64,000 nucleotides of DNA from Bacillota bacterium (lineage in GTDB: Bacteria; Bacillota; Clostridia; DSM-8532). Location of the stretch: positions 3,368-67,367 of the forward strand of contig JAEYOK010000026.1 of the NCBI GenBank assembly GCA_023411795.1. The letters run 5' to 3'. Within the stretch, counting starts at the first letter, position 1, and each line of letters starts with the position of its first letter. Shown one piece after another: positions 45,325-54,109 of this stretch. Under the pieces are notes generated by a model. The model was not told the DNA's origin. It searched no databases and saw nothing but the letters and a program-made list of their open reading frames with translations. Both the position numbers and the translations under genes were made by a program.

Positions 45325-45656
45325 GGTTATTCCTCCTTTAATAATCATGTGTCGTAATATGTATCTTTATATTGGCACTACAAAAAACGGTTGTATAAGC
45401 CATATTTTAATATGTACTGTTTGGTGCAATTATACTTTTATTTCTCCATATTGTAATCACCCCGAGGGTGATTTTACGAATAATCATTAGCTAATGTCGC
45501 TTTTTGTAAAATTAATCAGTGTTGCATAATGTTTATTACAATAGTAAAAATAATTATTTTAGTACAAAATGTTTTTTTATGTATTAATAATATCAATCAT
45601 AATAGATTGTCATTTCACATAGTATTGAGAGTCAGTTACTAAAAGCGGAGGTATTA
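45325..45656. other. Divergent intergenic region with a small hairpin
   Basis: This 332-base AT-rich region between the divergent lipoprotein and spoVB genes must hold both promoters. Only one structure stands out: AATCACC (45455-45461) with GGTGATT (45467-45473), followed by TTTTAC. I see no gene or RNA. Confidence 0.5.
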
Positions 45657-47207
45657 ATGGCTCGCCGTTCATTAAAGTACAATACAGCCATTCTTACGGT
45701 GACAGGATTTGTTGTCAAAGCAATAGGGTTTGTTTATCGTGTCTTAATCGCCAATGGTATCGGAACAGAGGGTTTAGGGCTGTATCAACTAATGACACCC
45801 ATATACTCACTTTTAGTACTTGTTCTTTCAGCGGGCATTTCAATAGCCGTATCTCGCTTTGTTGCTGAGGAAACTTCAAAAGGACTAAGTCGAATAGGGA
45901 TCAAAATAACATCTATATCTGCAGGGATTGTTCTTGCTGTCGGAATCGTGGTATCCGGAATCTTGTTACTTAACCTTGATGCTTTGGTATTAGGGACTAC
46001 AGGAGATATACGAACAAAGCAGTCACTTTTTTGGATATTGGTTTTCGTACCTCCCATCGCAGCTATATCAGCCTATAAGGGCTATTTTTACGGCAGGCAG
46101 GAAATGATACCAAACTCTATCGGGCAGATAATGGAGCAAATAACCAAGCTTGTTTTTGTGATTCTCATGATGGACTCTTTTAGAGGAAAAGGTGTAGAAA
46201 GTATGTGCTTGCTGGCGGTATTGGCTATGCTTATCGGAGAGTGTGCAAATGTATTAGTTGTGTATGTCTTTTTCCTTTTTTCTAAGAAAAAGTGGCCTAA
46301 TGAGGTTAGGAGCAATGTTAAAAATAGTAAGGAATCTTTAATTAAGAAGATAATAAAAACTGCATTACCCATATCGGCAAACCGCCTTATATTATCGCTG
46401 TTAGGAACTGTGGAGAGCTTGTTAATACCACAAAGACTTGTACTCTCGGGGCTTACATTTCAGGAAAGCTTAAAGTCTTTTGGTAGATTAACGGGTATGG
46501 CTTCACCCCTTGTTTTTTTCCCCTCAATGCTCCCAATGTCATTAGCTACAGCACTTGTTCCGGCCATAGCGGGAGCTGTAGCGGGCAAGCAATATAGAAT
46601 TGCCAACAGACAGATAGCTCAATCCATAAGACTGACTATCATTATGGGTCTTATCTTTACATCTTTTTTTGCTTCATGCAGTAATGAGCTGGCTGAGCTG
46701 GTATACCCGGGAAATGATGTAGGTGCAATTTTAAAGCTTCTCTCTTTCACAGGGGTTTTTCTCTATCTTCAGCATACCATGTTAGGAATATTAAACGGGT
46801 TGGCAAGAGAATCAGCTATACTTCTAAATACTCTTTTAGGCAGCATTATTAGAATTGTCGGGATATGGTTTTTGATGCCGTTATGGGGTGTGGATGCCTA
46901 TATTTATTCTGTAATTGCGGGGAGCCTCATAACCATAGCATTCAATTTCAGAGAAATTTCAAAAGTTACCGGTATTTCAATAGAAGTAGGGGAATGGATG
47001 CTGAAACCCATATCGGCTACTCTTGTTGGCGTAATTTTCACAATTGTCCTTAAGTATCTTTTAACTTACATTAATATACCCGTTAAAGTATATCAGGTAC
47101 TGGTAGTATTGATAGCATTCTTAACACTTACTATAGCATTTATAGTAACAGGTATTATTAAAAAAGATGATCTCAAGCGTTGGATATTGAGGAACTCCAC
47201 TTCGTAA
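45657..47207 (+). CDS. spoVB: SpoVB-like polysaccharide flippase
   Basis: A 516-residue integral membrane protein of the MOP/MVF superfamily with about 12-14 helices, similar to SpoVB, which helps move lipid-linked wall precursors during spore cortex formation, and to YtgP/MurJ relatives. Typical is the N-terminal KYNTAILTVTGFVVKAIGFVYRVLIANGIGTEGLGLYQL and the repeat GRLTGMASPLVFFPSMLPMSLATALVPAIAGA (near 275). GGAGG precedes the ATG. SpoVB paralogues are common in Clostridia, so a vegetative lipid II flippase is also possible. Confidence 0.88.
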   Translation: MARRSLKYNTAILTVTGFVVKAIGFVYRVLIANGIGTEGLGLYQLMTPIYSLLVLVLSAGISIAVSRFVAEETSKGLSRIGIKITSISAGIVLAVGIVVSGILLLNLDALVLGTTGDIRTKQSLFWILVFVPPIAAISAYKGYFYGRQEMIPNSIGQIMEQITKLVFVILMMDSFRGKGVESMCLLAVLAMLIGECANVLVVYVFFLFSKKKWPNEVRSNVKNSKESLIKKIIKTALPISANRLILSLLGTVESLLIPQRLVLSGLTFQESLKSFGRLTGMASPLVFFPSMLPMSLATALVPAIAGAVAGKQYRIANRQIAQSIRLTIIMGLIFTSFFASCSNELAELVYPGNDVGAILKLLSFTGVFLYLQHTMLGILNGLARESAILLNTLLGSIIRIVGIWFLMPLWGVDAYIYSVIAGSLITIAFNFREISKVTGISIEVGEWMLKPISATLVGVIFTIVLKYLLTYINIPVKVYQVLVVLIAFLTLTIAFIVTGIIKKDDLKRWILRNSTS

Positions 47208-47294
47208 CAGATATCCAAATACAATCATATATAATGGTTAATTCACTGCTTTTAATGCAAGCAAAGAATAAAAAATGAAAAGTGAAGAAAAATA

Positions 47295-47313
47295 ATAAAA
47301 GCGGAAGCTTTTT
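47295..47313 (+). terminator. Weak terminator after spoVB
   Basis: AAAAGC (47297-47302) and GCTTTT (47307-47312) form a short stem with a GGAA loop, followed by more T. Confidence 0.35.
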
Positions 47314-47353
47314 AAAGGAAAAGGGAGGGAGAAGCGAAAAATTGGATAACAAT

Positions 47354-47371
47354 AGGTCAAAGAAAGTCAAA
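47354..47371. promoter_or_regulatory. CtsR operator 1
   Basis: AGGTCAAAGAAAGTCAAA matches the CtsR heptad direct repeat (GGTCAAA-N3-GTCAAA). It lies just upstream of TATAAT (47383-47388), the likely -10 of the hsp20 gene. Confidence 0.85.
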
Positions 47372-47414
47372 ATCAAACTTGATATAATACGGGGAAATAT
47401 GTAAAATGTAACTA

Positions 47415-47432
47415 AGGTCAAAGAAAGTCAAA
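47415..47432. promoter_or_regulatory. CtsR operator 2
   Basis: The same 18 bases as operator 1, repeated 61 bases downstream, between the -10 box and the start codon. The pair implies tight CtsR repression lifted by heat. Confidence 0.85.
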
Positions 47433-47466
47433 AGCAAACACGTAAAATATTTATGGAGGCGATTTT

Positions 47467-47916
47467 ATGTTTAGTATGATTCCTTATTCAAGAAAAAACG
47501 GTAACGTGACCAGAAAAGATGATTGGTTCGGTATTGACAGATTTTTTGATGACTTTTTCAAGGATCCCTTCTTTGCAAGAGTATCTTCGATGACGACTCC
47601 TATACGTGCCGATGTAAAAGAAACAGATAATGAGTATATTGTTGAGGCTGAAATGCCCGGAGTGAACAAAGAAGACATAATAATTGACTTAAATAATGAA
47701 ATGTTAACAATTGGTGTAGACGTTAAACAGGAAAAGGACGAAAAGGATGACGGCTATATTTACAGAGAACGCCGCAGCGGTTCCTACAGACGAAGCTTTT
47801 CAGTACCCAACATTAATAATGAAGATGTGAAAGCTTCATATAAGGACGGTCTGTTGACCATTACCTTACCTAAAGCAGAACCGGATAAAAGAACCAGGAA
47901 AATTGAAATAGAATAG
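47467..47916 (+). CDS. Hsp20 small heat-shock protein
   Basis: A 149-residue ATP-independent chaperone. The alpha-crystallin domain spans about 45-149, with ADVKETDNEYIVEAEMPGVNKEDI and the closing GLLTITLPKAEPDKRTRKIEIE; the N-terminal arm carries DDWFGIDRFFDDFFKDPFF. GGAGG precedes the ATG. Two CtsR operators in the promoter show it belongs to the CtsR heat-shock regulon. The ctsR gene itself is not in the window. Confidence 0.95.
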   Translation: MFSMIPYSRKNGNVTRKDDWFGIDRFFDDFFKDPFFARVSSMTTPIRADVKETDNEYIVEAEMPGVNKEDIIIDLNNEMLTIGVDVKQEKDEKDDGYIYRERRSGSYRRSFSVPNINNEDVKASYKDGLLTITLPKAEPDKRTRKIEIE

Positions 47917-47949
47917 CCCGCAGGCCTAGTTTCTTCCTTCCTTCTTACT

Positions 47950-48014
47950 ATGAAAGGGGGGGACACGGCTCCCTTTCATTTCATCAGCCATGGAATTTCT
48001 CCATGGCTGTTTTA
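47950..48014 (+). terminator. Double terminator after hsp20
   Basis: Two stems in series: ATGAAAGGG (47950-47958) with CCCTTTCAT (47971-47979), then CAGCCATGG (47985-47993) with CCATGGCTG (48001-48009) followed by TTTTATT. Confidence 0.88.
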
Positions 48015-48054
48015 TTGTATGTTTTATTCCCGGTGAGTTCCTATATGTTTTATG

Positions 48055-48083
48055 TTGACTCAAATAAGGTATAATTGTAGTAT
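48055..48083 (+). promoter_or_regulatory. Promoter of the PHP hydrolase-prfA-zupT group
   Basis: TTGACT (48055-48060) is followed after 17 bases by TAGTAT (48078-48083); a stronger TATAAT (48070-48075) lies between them, too close to that -35. Confidence 0.5.
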
Positions 48084-48123
48084 TATGTGTGAACATAAGT
48101 TACTAGAATAGAGGATGGGTTTA

Positions 48124-48843
48124 ATGAAACTTATAGCGGACTGTCATTTTCACACTATCAGCAGTGGGCATGCATACAGCACTATTGATGAGTATGCCAG
48201 AGAGGCTTCAGAAAAAGGATTAAAATTAATCGGCTTAACCGACCATGGCCCTAAAATGCCCGGAGGACCTCATATATATCATTTTCATAATTTAAAGGTT
48301 ATACCTAATATTATGTATGGTGTAGAAATATATAAAGGTATTGAAGCAAACATCATTGATTTTGACGGTTCAACTGATACGGCGGACACAAATTTGGAAG
48401 AGCTGGATATAGTTATCTCAAGCTTTCACGGTCCTTGCCTAAGAGCGTCAACAAAAAAGGATAACACCCTTGCTGTCATTAAAAGCATGGAGAATAAATA
48501 TGTCAATATAATTGGGCATCCTGACGATTCGAGAATAGCCATGGATTATCCTGAGTTGGTGAAGGCCGCCTCGGAATACGGGGTTCTTATTGAAGTAAAT
48601 AATTCATCATTAAGACCAACATCTTTTAGACTAAACGCTAAAGAAAATTATATGACGCTGTTGGAAGAATGTTGCAAGAACAAAGTACACATTATAATAA
48701 ATAGTGATGCACATATTCATACAGACATCGGAAATAGCGCCGAGGCTTTGAGCGTTATAGAGGAAGCCGGCTTTCCTAGAGAATTAATTGCCAATTCAGA
48801 TCTGGAAAAATTAAAGCAAAGGCTAAGTTTGAGGAGAAGGTAA
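48124..48843 (+). CDS. PHP-domain metal-dependent phosphatase (YcdX-like)
   Basis: A 239-residue PHP-domain hydrolase. Metal-binding motifs are spread in the expected order: CHFHT (H8, H10), TDHGPKMPG, GIEANI, SFHG, GHPDD and NSDAHI. It resembles YcdX, a zinc phosphatase, rather than histidinol phosphatase or the PHP domain of PolX. The ATG at 48124 is chosen with GAGG nine bases upstream; an ATG at 48115 touches that site. The physiological substrate is unknown. prfA follows after six bases. Confidence 0.85.
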   Translation: MKLIADCHFHTISSGHAYSTIDEYAREASEKGLKLIGLTDHGPKMPGGPHIYHFHNLKVIPNIMYGVEIYKGIEANIIDFDGSTDTADTNLEELDIVISSFHGPCLRASTKKDNTLAVIKSMENKYVNIIGHPDDSRIAMDYPELVKAASEYGVLIEVNNSSLRPTSFRLNAKENYMTLLEECCKNKVHIIINSDAHIHTDIGNSAEALSVIEEAGFPRELIANSDLEKLKQRLSLRRR

Positions 48844-48849
48844 AATAAC

Positions 48850-49926
48850 ATGTTTGAGAAACTGGAATCCATAGAGAATCGCTATGAAGAATTGAATATG
48901 AGATTGGCCGACCCCGGAGTATTGAATAATCAGGAGCTATACCTGAAGCTCATGAAGGAGCATACTGAACTGTCTGAAATCGTTGAGAAATTCAGGGAGC
49001 ATAAATCGTTCATAAAAGCTTTAGAAGATGCTCGCCTTATGCTTCAGGACAAACCGGATAAGGATCTTGAAGAGATGATAGAGCTAGAGATTCTTGACGC
49101 TGAAAAGGGGATTGAACACACCGAAAAAGAATTAAAAATTCTTTTAATGCCCAAGGACCCTAATGATGATAAGGATGTCATTATTGAGATTCGCGGAGGT
49201 GCCGGAGGAGACGAAGCTGCTCTTTTTGCGGCTGTACTTTTCCGTATGTATACCCACTACGCTGAAAGTAAAGGCTGGGTAACGAGCATAATTGATTCGA
49301 GCCCCACAGAAATCGGCGGATTTAAGGAAATAGTTTTCGAGATAGAAGGAAAGGGAGCTTATAGCCGGTTAAAGTTTGAAAGCGGTGTCCATCGTGTGCA
49401 ACGTGTTCCTACAACCGAATCAAGCGGAAGGATACATACATCCACAGCGACCGTAGCGGTTTTACCAGAGGCTGAGGATGTGGGAGATGTTGAGATTAAT
49501 CCTAACGATATAGAAATAGACACATACAGAGCATCAGGAGCCGGAGGTCAGCACATTAACAAGACCTCATCGGCCATTCGTATTACCCATATCCCTTCAG
49601 GAATTGTAGTAACCTGTCAAGATCAGCGCTCACAGCATAAGAACAAGGACAAAGCTATGAGAGTTTTAAAGGCCAAGCTTTTTGAGATAGAAAGAACTAA
49701 GCATGAATCAGAATTAGCTGAGAACCGGAAGAGCCAGGTAGGTACGGGGGACAGAAGCGAGAGAATAAGGACCTACAATTTTCCACAGAGAAGGGTTACA
49801 GATCACCGTATTGGGTTTACACTATATCAGATTGATCAGTTTATTAACGGAGATATGGATGAATTGATTGATGCTCTTATTACCACAGATCAGGCAGATA
49901 AATTAAGCGGTAGCGATGAGGATTAA
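48850..49926 (+). CDS. prfA: Peptide chain release factor 1
   Basis: RF1, 358 residues, ends translation at UAA and UAG. The GGQ motif (SGAGGQHINKTSSAIRITH) is near residue 232 and the stop-codon-reading loop lies in RVPTTESSGRIHTSTATVAV near 190, with the PxT type of RF1 rather than SPF of RF2. GAGAAGG precedes the ATG. Glutamine of GGQ is normally methylated by PrmC, whose gene is not here. Confidence 0.96.
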   Translation: MFEKLESIENRYEELNMRLADPGVLNNQELYLKLMKEHTELSEIVEKFREHKSFIKALEDARLMLQDKPDKDLEEMIELEILDAEKGIEHTEKELKILLMPKDPNDDKDVIIEIRGGAGGDEAALFAAVLFRMYTHYAESKGWVTSIIDSSPTEIGGFKEIVFEIEGKGAYSRLKFESGVHRVQRVPTTESSGRIHTSTATVAVLPEAEDVGDVEINPNDIEIDTYRASGAGGQHINKTSSAIRITHIPSGIVVTCQDQRSQHKNKDKAMRVLKAKLFEIERTKHESELAENRKSQVGTGDRSERIRTYNFPQRRVTDHRIGFTLYQIDQFINGDMDELIDALITTDQADKLSGSDED

Positions 49927-49955
49927 TTAGTGTTGATTTTATGGGGGTTATAGCT

Positions 49956-50765
49956 ATGAAATATGATGTTTTAGCAGCGATAGGGCTTTCCTTGTTTGCA
50001 GGTCTTTCAACAGGGATAGGCGGATTATGTTTATATCTTTTTAAGAAGATTAATACAAAGATACTTTCAATTGCTTTGGGATTTTCTGCTGGGGTAATGA
50101 TATATGTTTCTTTTGTAGAAATTCTTCCTCAGGCTACGAAATATTTGGGGCAGGCTTATGGGGCAAAAAAGGGTGACTGGGTAACTTTTATAGCATTTTT
50201 TGCAGGAATGTTTTTGATTGCTATTATTGATAAGCTGGTTCCTGAAAAGGATAATCCCCATGAACCTCAAAAAATTGAGCGACTTGATGTATGCGGCATG
50301 GGACAGGATTCACAAAAGCTCATAAAGACCGGTAAGCTGGCAGCATTAGCCATTACTATACATAACTTCCCTGAAGGACTTGCTACATTTGTTTCGGGTA
50401 TGAACGGGTTATCCTTGGGATTGGCCATAGCAGTAGCTGTTGCAATACATAATATTCCGGAAGGAATTTCTGTTGCATTGCCTATTTATTGTGCCACCGG
50501 AGATAAGAAGAAAGCTTTCTTATCGTCACTTGTATCAGGGTTTGCCGAGCCTGTTGGAGCTATAATTGCCTATTTGGTTCTTGCCCCGTTTTTGAACGAT
50601 GTTTTATTTGGCATAATATATGCATCTATAGCCGGTATTATGGTTTTTATATCACTGGACGAGCTCTTGCCATCGGCAAGAGAATATGGGGAGCATCATC
50701 TTTCCATATTCGGGTTGATCGCCGGAATGATTGTTATGGGTTTGAGCTTACTTTTACTTAAATAA
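49956..50765 (+). CDS. zupT: ZIP-family metal transporter (ZupT-like)
   Basis: A 269-residue membrane protein with eight predicted helices that probably imports zinc or iron. The two signature motifs HNFPEG and HNIPEG form the transport site. A variable loop between helices 3 and 4 contains DNPHEPQ. The ATG at 49956 is chosen because GGGGGT lies upstream; an ATG at 49941 has none. Its end runs into a palindromic repeat shared with the convergent gene. Confidence 0.92.
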   Translation: MKYDVLAAIGLSLFAGLSTGIGGLCLYLFKKINTKILSIALGFSAGVMIYVSFVEILPQATKYLGQAYGAKKGDWVTFIAFFAGMFLIAIIDKLVPEKDNPHEPQKIERLDVCGMGQDSQKLIKTGKLAALAITIHNFPEGLATFVSGMNGLSLGLAIAVAVAIHNIPEGISVALPIYCATGDKKKAFLSSLVSGFAEPVGAIIAYLVLAPFLNDVLFGIIYASIAGIMVFISLDELLPSAREYGEHHLSIFGLIAGMIVMGLSLLLLK

Positions 50766-50768
50766 TAT

Positions 50769-50821
50769 ATGGGGACCTTCCACAGCAAGGTTTAACATAA
50801 AAAGCGGTGGAATGTCCCCAT
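50769..50821. repeat. Palindromic repeat / bidirectional terminator
   Basis: ATGGGGAC-C-TTCCAC-A-GC (50769-50785) pairs with GC-G-GTGGAA-T-GTCCCCAT (50804-50821). It belongs to the GGGGAC-type palindromes found several times at gene ends in this region. Confidence 0.8.
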
Positions 50822-50827
50822 TTGTTT

Positions 50828-51526
50828 CTACAGCTTATATTTCAATTTATCACCAAATATTTTGTATGGAATAATAAATACCTGAATGCCCTCAGAATAA
50901 GGTGCAATTGTGTATAAGGGGTAGAATATTACTATCCCGTCATCGGTTAAGTAGTAATTTTTTGAATCGAAATATTTCTCTATATTCTCATCCAAATTTT
51001 CGAAATATTGGGCCGCACCCGTTATTTGTCTGCGCCTTGCTTCGGATTCAATAAGTCTTAAAATTATCGGCGTATAATCATAGTCTTTGACAAACAAGGA
51101 GTCCAGTGTAATAAGAGTGCCTCTTTCTGAGGGTCCTCCCCTGGGGGATTCCATTAGCCAGGTATTGCCTTTCCGGATTGTATTACCGTGAGCACCCCCT
51201 GTGAATTCATAAATATCATAGAAAAGACTGATCATAGGTTTCCTGCAGTAAGTCGGTTCAAAAACCTCCACAAACTCAAAATTATGGAATGGAAAGCCCT
51301 GAGTTTTTGAAGCATTATACTGCTTTACTGCCGCTTGATATAGGCTTGTTGAGGCATAGCGGTAATTCTTCTGTGCTTTTTGCCTGTAATGTGTATTAAA
51401 TCGCATGGTATTATTACTAAAGCCTTGAACTAAAAACGGATAGTTGATTTTTACATCGACCATTAATTCCTTATTATAGAATAACCGGTCTTTAATTGTC
51501 TGAGTTTTAATAAAATCGCACTTCAT
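50828..51526 (-). CDS. DUF3298-domain protein
   Basis: A 232-residue protein with a DUF3298-like C-terminal half (YEFTGGAHGNT near 111, then GIVIFYPLYTIAPYSEGIQVFIIPY), of the kind found in RsiV and PdaC-related envelope proteins. There is no signal peptide or transmembrane helix, unlike most such proteins, so the location is unclear. GAGGTGG precedes the ATG. No function is known. Confidence 0.8.
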   Translation of the reverse strand: MKCDFIKTQTIKDRLFYNKELMVDVKINYPFLVQGFSNNTMRFNTHYRQKAQKNYRYASTSLYQAAVKQYNASKTQGFPFHNFEFVEVFEPTYCRKPMISLFYDIYEFTGGAHGNTIRKGNTWLMESPRGGPSERGTLITLDSLFVKDYDYTPIILRLIESEARRRQITGAAQYFENLDENIEKYFDSKNYYLTDDGIVIFYPLYTIAPYSEGIQVFIIPYKIFGDKLKYKL

Positions 51527-51587
51527 TCATACCACCTCACACTATTTTATTGAAGAAGGTTGAATTCTGTGCCCGTCCGTTATATTT

Positions 51588-52049
51588 TTATTTTTCTTTG
51601 AAAGGTTTACGTAAAAGGTTTGAATTATAGTATTTTGGGTTACCGGTAACATCGTCCCCTACCCAAGAAGGCAGGTCAAAGGACTGGTTTTCTGACTCAA
51701 GCTCTATTTCAGCTATTACAAGGCCTTCGTTAGCCCCTAAGAACTCGTCTACTTCCCATACCATTCCATTGTAAGGAACCTTATATCTTAATTTTTCTAT
51801 AAACCCGCCCTGACACAGGGTGAATAAGGACAGAGCATCTTCGTATGGTATAGGATATTCAAATTCCGGACGGCTCGCTCCGACAGTTGGACCCTTAATA
51901 GTAAGGAATGCTTTATCATCCGCAGTTCTGACTCGAACGGTACATCCTGGAAGACGGCCTAAGTAGCCTTGTTTATATAATATCCCTTTTACGTCTTTTT
52001 TATAGTCATCGTTTATAACCGTAAATTTTCGTTCAATTTCCCAGGCCAT
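51588..52049 (-). CDS. CYTH-domain triphosphate tunnel enzyme
   Basis: A 153-residue CYTH (triphosphate tunnel metalloenzyme) protein. The defining ExExK motif is EIERK (E4, E6, K8); the basic and acidic tunnel residues follow in TVRVRTADDKAFLTIKGP, RPEFEYPIP, KLRYKVPYNGMVWEVDEF and LVIAEIELESE. Bacterial members usually split inorganic triphosphate; others make cAMP or hydrolyse ThTP. AAGGAGA precedes the ATG. Confidence 0.9.
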   Translation of the reverse strand: MAWEIERKFTVINDDYKKDVKGILYKQGYLGRLPGCTVRVRTADDKAFLTIKGPTVGASRPEFEYPIPYEDALSLFTLCQGGFIEKLRYKVPYNGMVWEVDEFLGANEGLVIAEIELESENQSFDLPSWVGDDVTGNPKYYNSNLLRKPFKEK

Positions 52050-52064
52050 AATTTACTTCTCCTT

Positions 52065-52113
52065 CGGGACTTCAGTCCCGTGGTGGGACAGAGGGACAGG
52101 TCCCGTGTCCCAC
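52065..52113. repeat. Palindromic GGGACA repeat, two nested parts
   Basis: CGGGACT (52065-52071) pairs with AGTCCCG (52074-52080), and GTGGGACA (52083-52090) pairs with TGTCCCAC (52106-52113), with GGGAC/GTCCC inside. It lies between the divergent CYTH and sodC genes, so here it cannot be a shared gene-end terminator. Confidence 0.75.
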
Positions 52114-52197
52114 TTCTTTACCCTTTATCAGTCTCACATAGCAATAAGGGGTTATTATGCATATAATATACAAGCATCAGTTTTATGAGAGTGCGCT

Positions 52198-52707
52198 ATG
52201 AAAATCAAGAATCTAAATTTCTTCACCAATATGATTCTCACGAAGAAACCAGCTGCCGTAGCTAATATTGCCGGCGGAAGTCTAGCTCCTAATCTAACCG
52301 GAACGGTAAATTTTTATAATGCACATAGTGGCACTTTGGTTGTTGCTGAAATCTATAATCTACCCAAGACAGCCGCTCCTACTGCAAACACAGCAGCAAT
52401 AAACCCCTTTGGCTTCCATATCCATGAAGGGAATACCTGTGAACAGGGAAACCCTGCAGATCCGTTCCAAGCTGCTATGGGGCATTATAATCCGACAAAT
52501 ATGCCTCATCCGCTTCATGCAGGAGATATGCCGGTATTGTTTGGGAATAACGGATATGCTTTTATGGTATTTTATACAGACAGGTTTACTCCTGAGCAGG
52601 TTGTAGGCAGAGCCGTTATAATACATCAGAACCCCGATGATTTCAGATCGCAGCCGGCAGGAAATTCAGGGAAAAGGTTAGCTTGCGGTATAATCAAACA
52701 AGCTTGA
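52198..52707 (+). CDS. sodC: Cu/Zn superoxide dismutase-family protein
   Basis: A 169-residue Cu/Zn-SOD-type protein. Likely copper ligands are H74, H76 (FGFHIHEG), H96 (MGHYNP) and H143; zinc ligands are H96, H104, H107 and D110 (HPLHAGD). C81 and C163 can form the family disulfide, and R160 in GNSGKRLACG is the guiding arginine. The zinc loop is shorter than in animal SOD. No signal peptide is seen, which is unusual since most bacterial SodC proteins are exported. The ribosome site is weak. It would convert superoxide to peroxide. Confidence 0.88.
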   Translation: MKIKNLNFFTNMILTKKPAAVANIAGGSLAPNLTGTVNFYNAHSGTLVVAEIYNLPKTAAPTANTAAINPFGFHIHEGNTCEQGNPADPFQAAMGHYNPTNMPHPLHAGDMPVLFGNNGYAFMVFYTDRFTPEQVVGRAVIIHQNPDDFRSQPAGNSGKRLACGIIKQA

Positions 52708-52709
52708 TA

Positions 52710-52792
52710 ATTGGGACAAGGGGACAGGTACCTTGATTGTTCTATCTGGACTGGGACAAGGTACCTGTCCCCTTGTCCCACCTTGTCCCAAT
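52710..52792. repeat. Long palindromic GGGACA repeat between sodC and the alcohol dehydrogenase gene
   Basis: A perfect 24-bp inverted repeat (52712-52735 with 52757-52780) and a second CCTTGTCCCAAT (52781-52792) that can pair with the outer start. The units contain GGGACAAGGGGACAGGTACC. It begins three bases after the sodC stop and ends five bases before the convergent gene's stop. Confidence 0.9.
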
Positions 52793-52796
52793 CGCT

Positions 52797-53966
52797 TTAT
52801 AGTGCCATCTTTAAGATGTTAAGTACATCATCGCGGTTAAGCGTCTTAAACGCACCAAGTGTGTAAGAACCTGATTCGGTACATTTATCGGCCATTTCCT
52901 CCAAATGGGATTCGTCGATGTTTGCCTGGCTAAGTCTAATAGGCAGACCAATGGATGTGAAGAATGCTTCCAAGGCTGCAATGCCTTTTAGAGCAGTTTC
53001 TTCAATATCAAAACAGTTATAATCAACGTTCCATATTCTGTGGGCATATTGGGCGAATCTGTTTATATCATTCTTATAAACATACTTCATCCAAGCGGGA
53101 AAAACTATAGCCAGACCGGCGCCGTGGGCAATATCATATATAGCGCTCAACTCATGCTCTATTCCATGAGAAGCCCAATCCCCAATACGTCCCGTATTAA
53201 GAAGGTTATTGTGAGCTACTGTTCCTGCCCACATTATCTCTGAACGGGCAGCGTAGTCGGTAGGATTACTTAGAACTCGTGGCACATTGAGAATCATTGT
53301 TTTGAAAGTTGCTTCACATAGCCTGTCTGTTAATTCAACATCCTTTACGTTGGTAAAATACCTCTCCATAATATGGGCCATTATGTCTGCAGTTCCACAG
53401 GCTGTTTGATAATCAGGAAGCGTGAAAGTAAGCTCAGGGTTCATAATTGCGAATACGGGATAGAGAAGGCCATCGGTAAGCCCTCTTTTAAACCAGCCGT
53501 CTTCATTAGTAATAACGGCGCTATCACTTGATTCGCTACCTGCGGCGGGTATAGTTAAAACAACGCCTACCGGTAATGATTGTGTTGGAGCGGTTTTGTA
53601 AGTATAGAAATCCCAGACATTTCCTTCATAGGGGACACCAACTGCAATAGTTTTTGCTGAGTCAATGACACTCCCGCCTCCGACAGCGAGGATAAAGTTA
53701 ATTCCGTTTTCCCGGCAAATCTTTATGCCTTCCTGTACTAGTGAGAGACGCGGGTTGGGGAGAACCCCGGGAAGCTCAAAAACCTCAATGCCTGCTTCCT
53801 TAAGTGACTTTAGAACTCTGTCATATAGCCCGGATTTTATAATACTTCCCCCACCGTAGTGTAGAAGCACCTTATCGCTATATAGTTTAGTTTCTTTGCC
53901 AACAGAAGTCTCAGTGTCTTTACCAAAGATAATTTTTGTCGGGTTTCTAAAAACAAAATTATTCAT
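52797..53966 (-). CDS. Iron-containing alcohol dehydrogenase (BDH/YqhD type)
   Basis: A 389-residue group III alcohol dehydrogenase. NAD(P)-binding GGGSVIDSAK is near 97; metal ligands are in DIMAHIMERYF and GIEHELSAIYDIAHGAGLA. It resembles butanol dehydrogenase BdhA/YqhD, which reduces aldehydes with NADPH and can act in fermentation or aldehyde detoxification. GGAGGG precedes the ATG. No aldehyde dehydrogenase lies beside it. Confidence 0.93.
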   Translation of the reverse strand: MNNFVFRNPTKIIFGKDTETSVGKETKLYSDKVLLHYGGGSIIKSGLYDRVLKSLKEAGIEVFELPGVLPNPRLSLVQEGIKICRENGINFILAVGGGSVIDSAKTIAVGVPYEGNVWDFYTYKTAPTQSLPVGVVLTIPAAGSESSDSAVITNEDGWFKRGLTDGLLYPVFAIMNPELTFTLPDYQTACGTADIMAHIMERYFTNVKDVELTDRLCEATFKTMILNVPRVLSNPTDYAARSEIMWAGTVAHNNLLNTGRIGDWASHGIEHELSAIYDIAHGAGLAIVFPAWMKYVYKNDINRFAQYAHRIWNVDYNCFDIEETALKGIAALEAFFTSIGLPIRLSQANIDESHLEEMADKCTESGSYTLGAFKTLNRDDVLNILKMAL

Positions 53967-54109
53967 ACGTTTCCCTCCATATCATTCTACTATGTATTTT
54001 ACCTCATTTTACATAGATTAGAAACATGATATTTAGCATTCTTTCACCCTTCATGATTCCTGAACATAAGATATAAATGAAGGTACAACCATCGTATGGA
54101 GGAGAAAGG

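Noticed and set aside
45050..45490. Serine/leucine-rich open frame on the plus strand
   Set aside because: It is the reverse complement of the Asp/Lys-rich linker of the lipoprotein gene, has a low-complexity product and no ribosome site.
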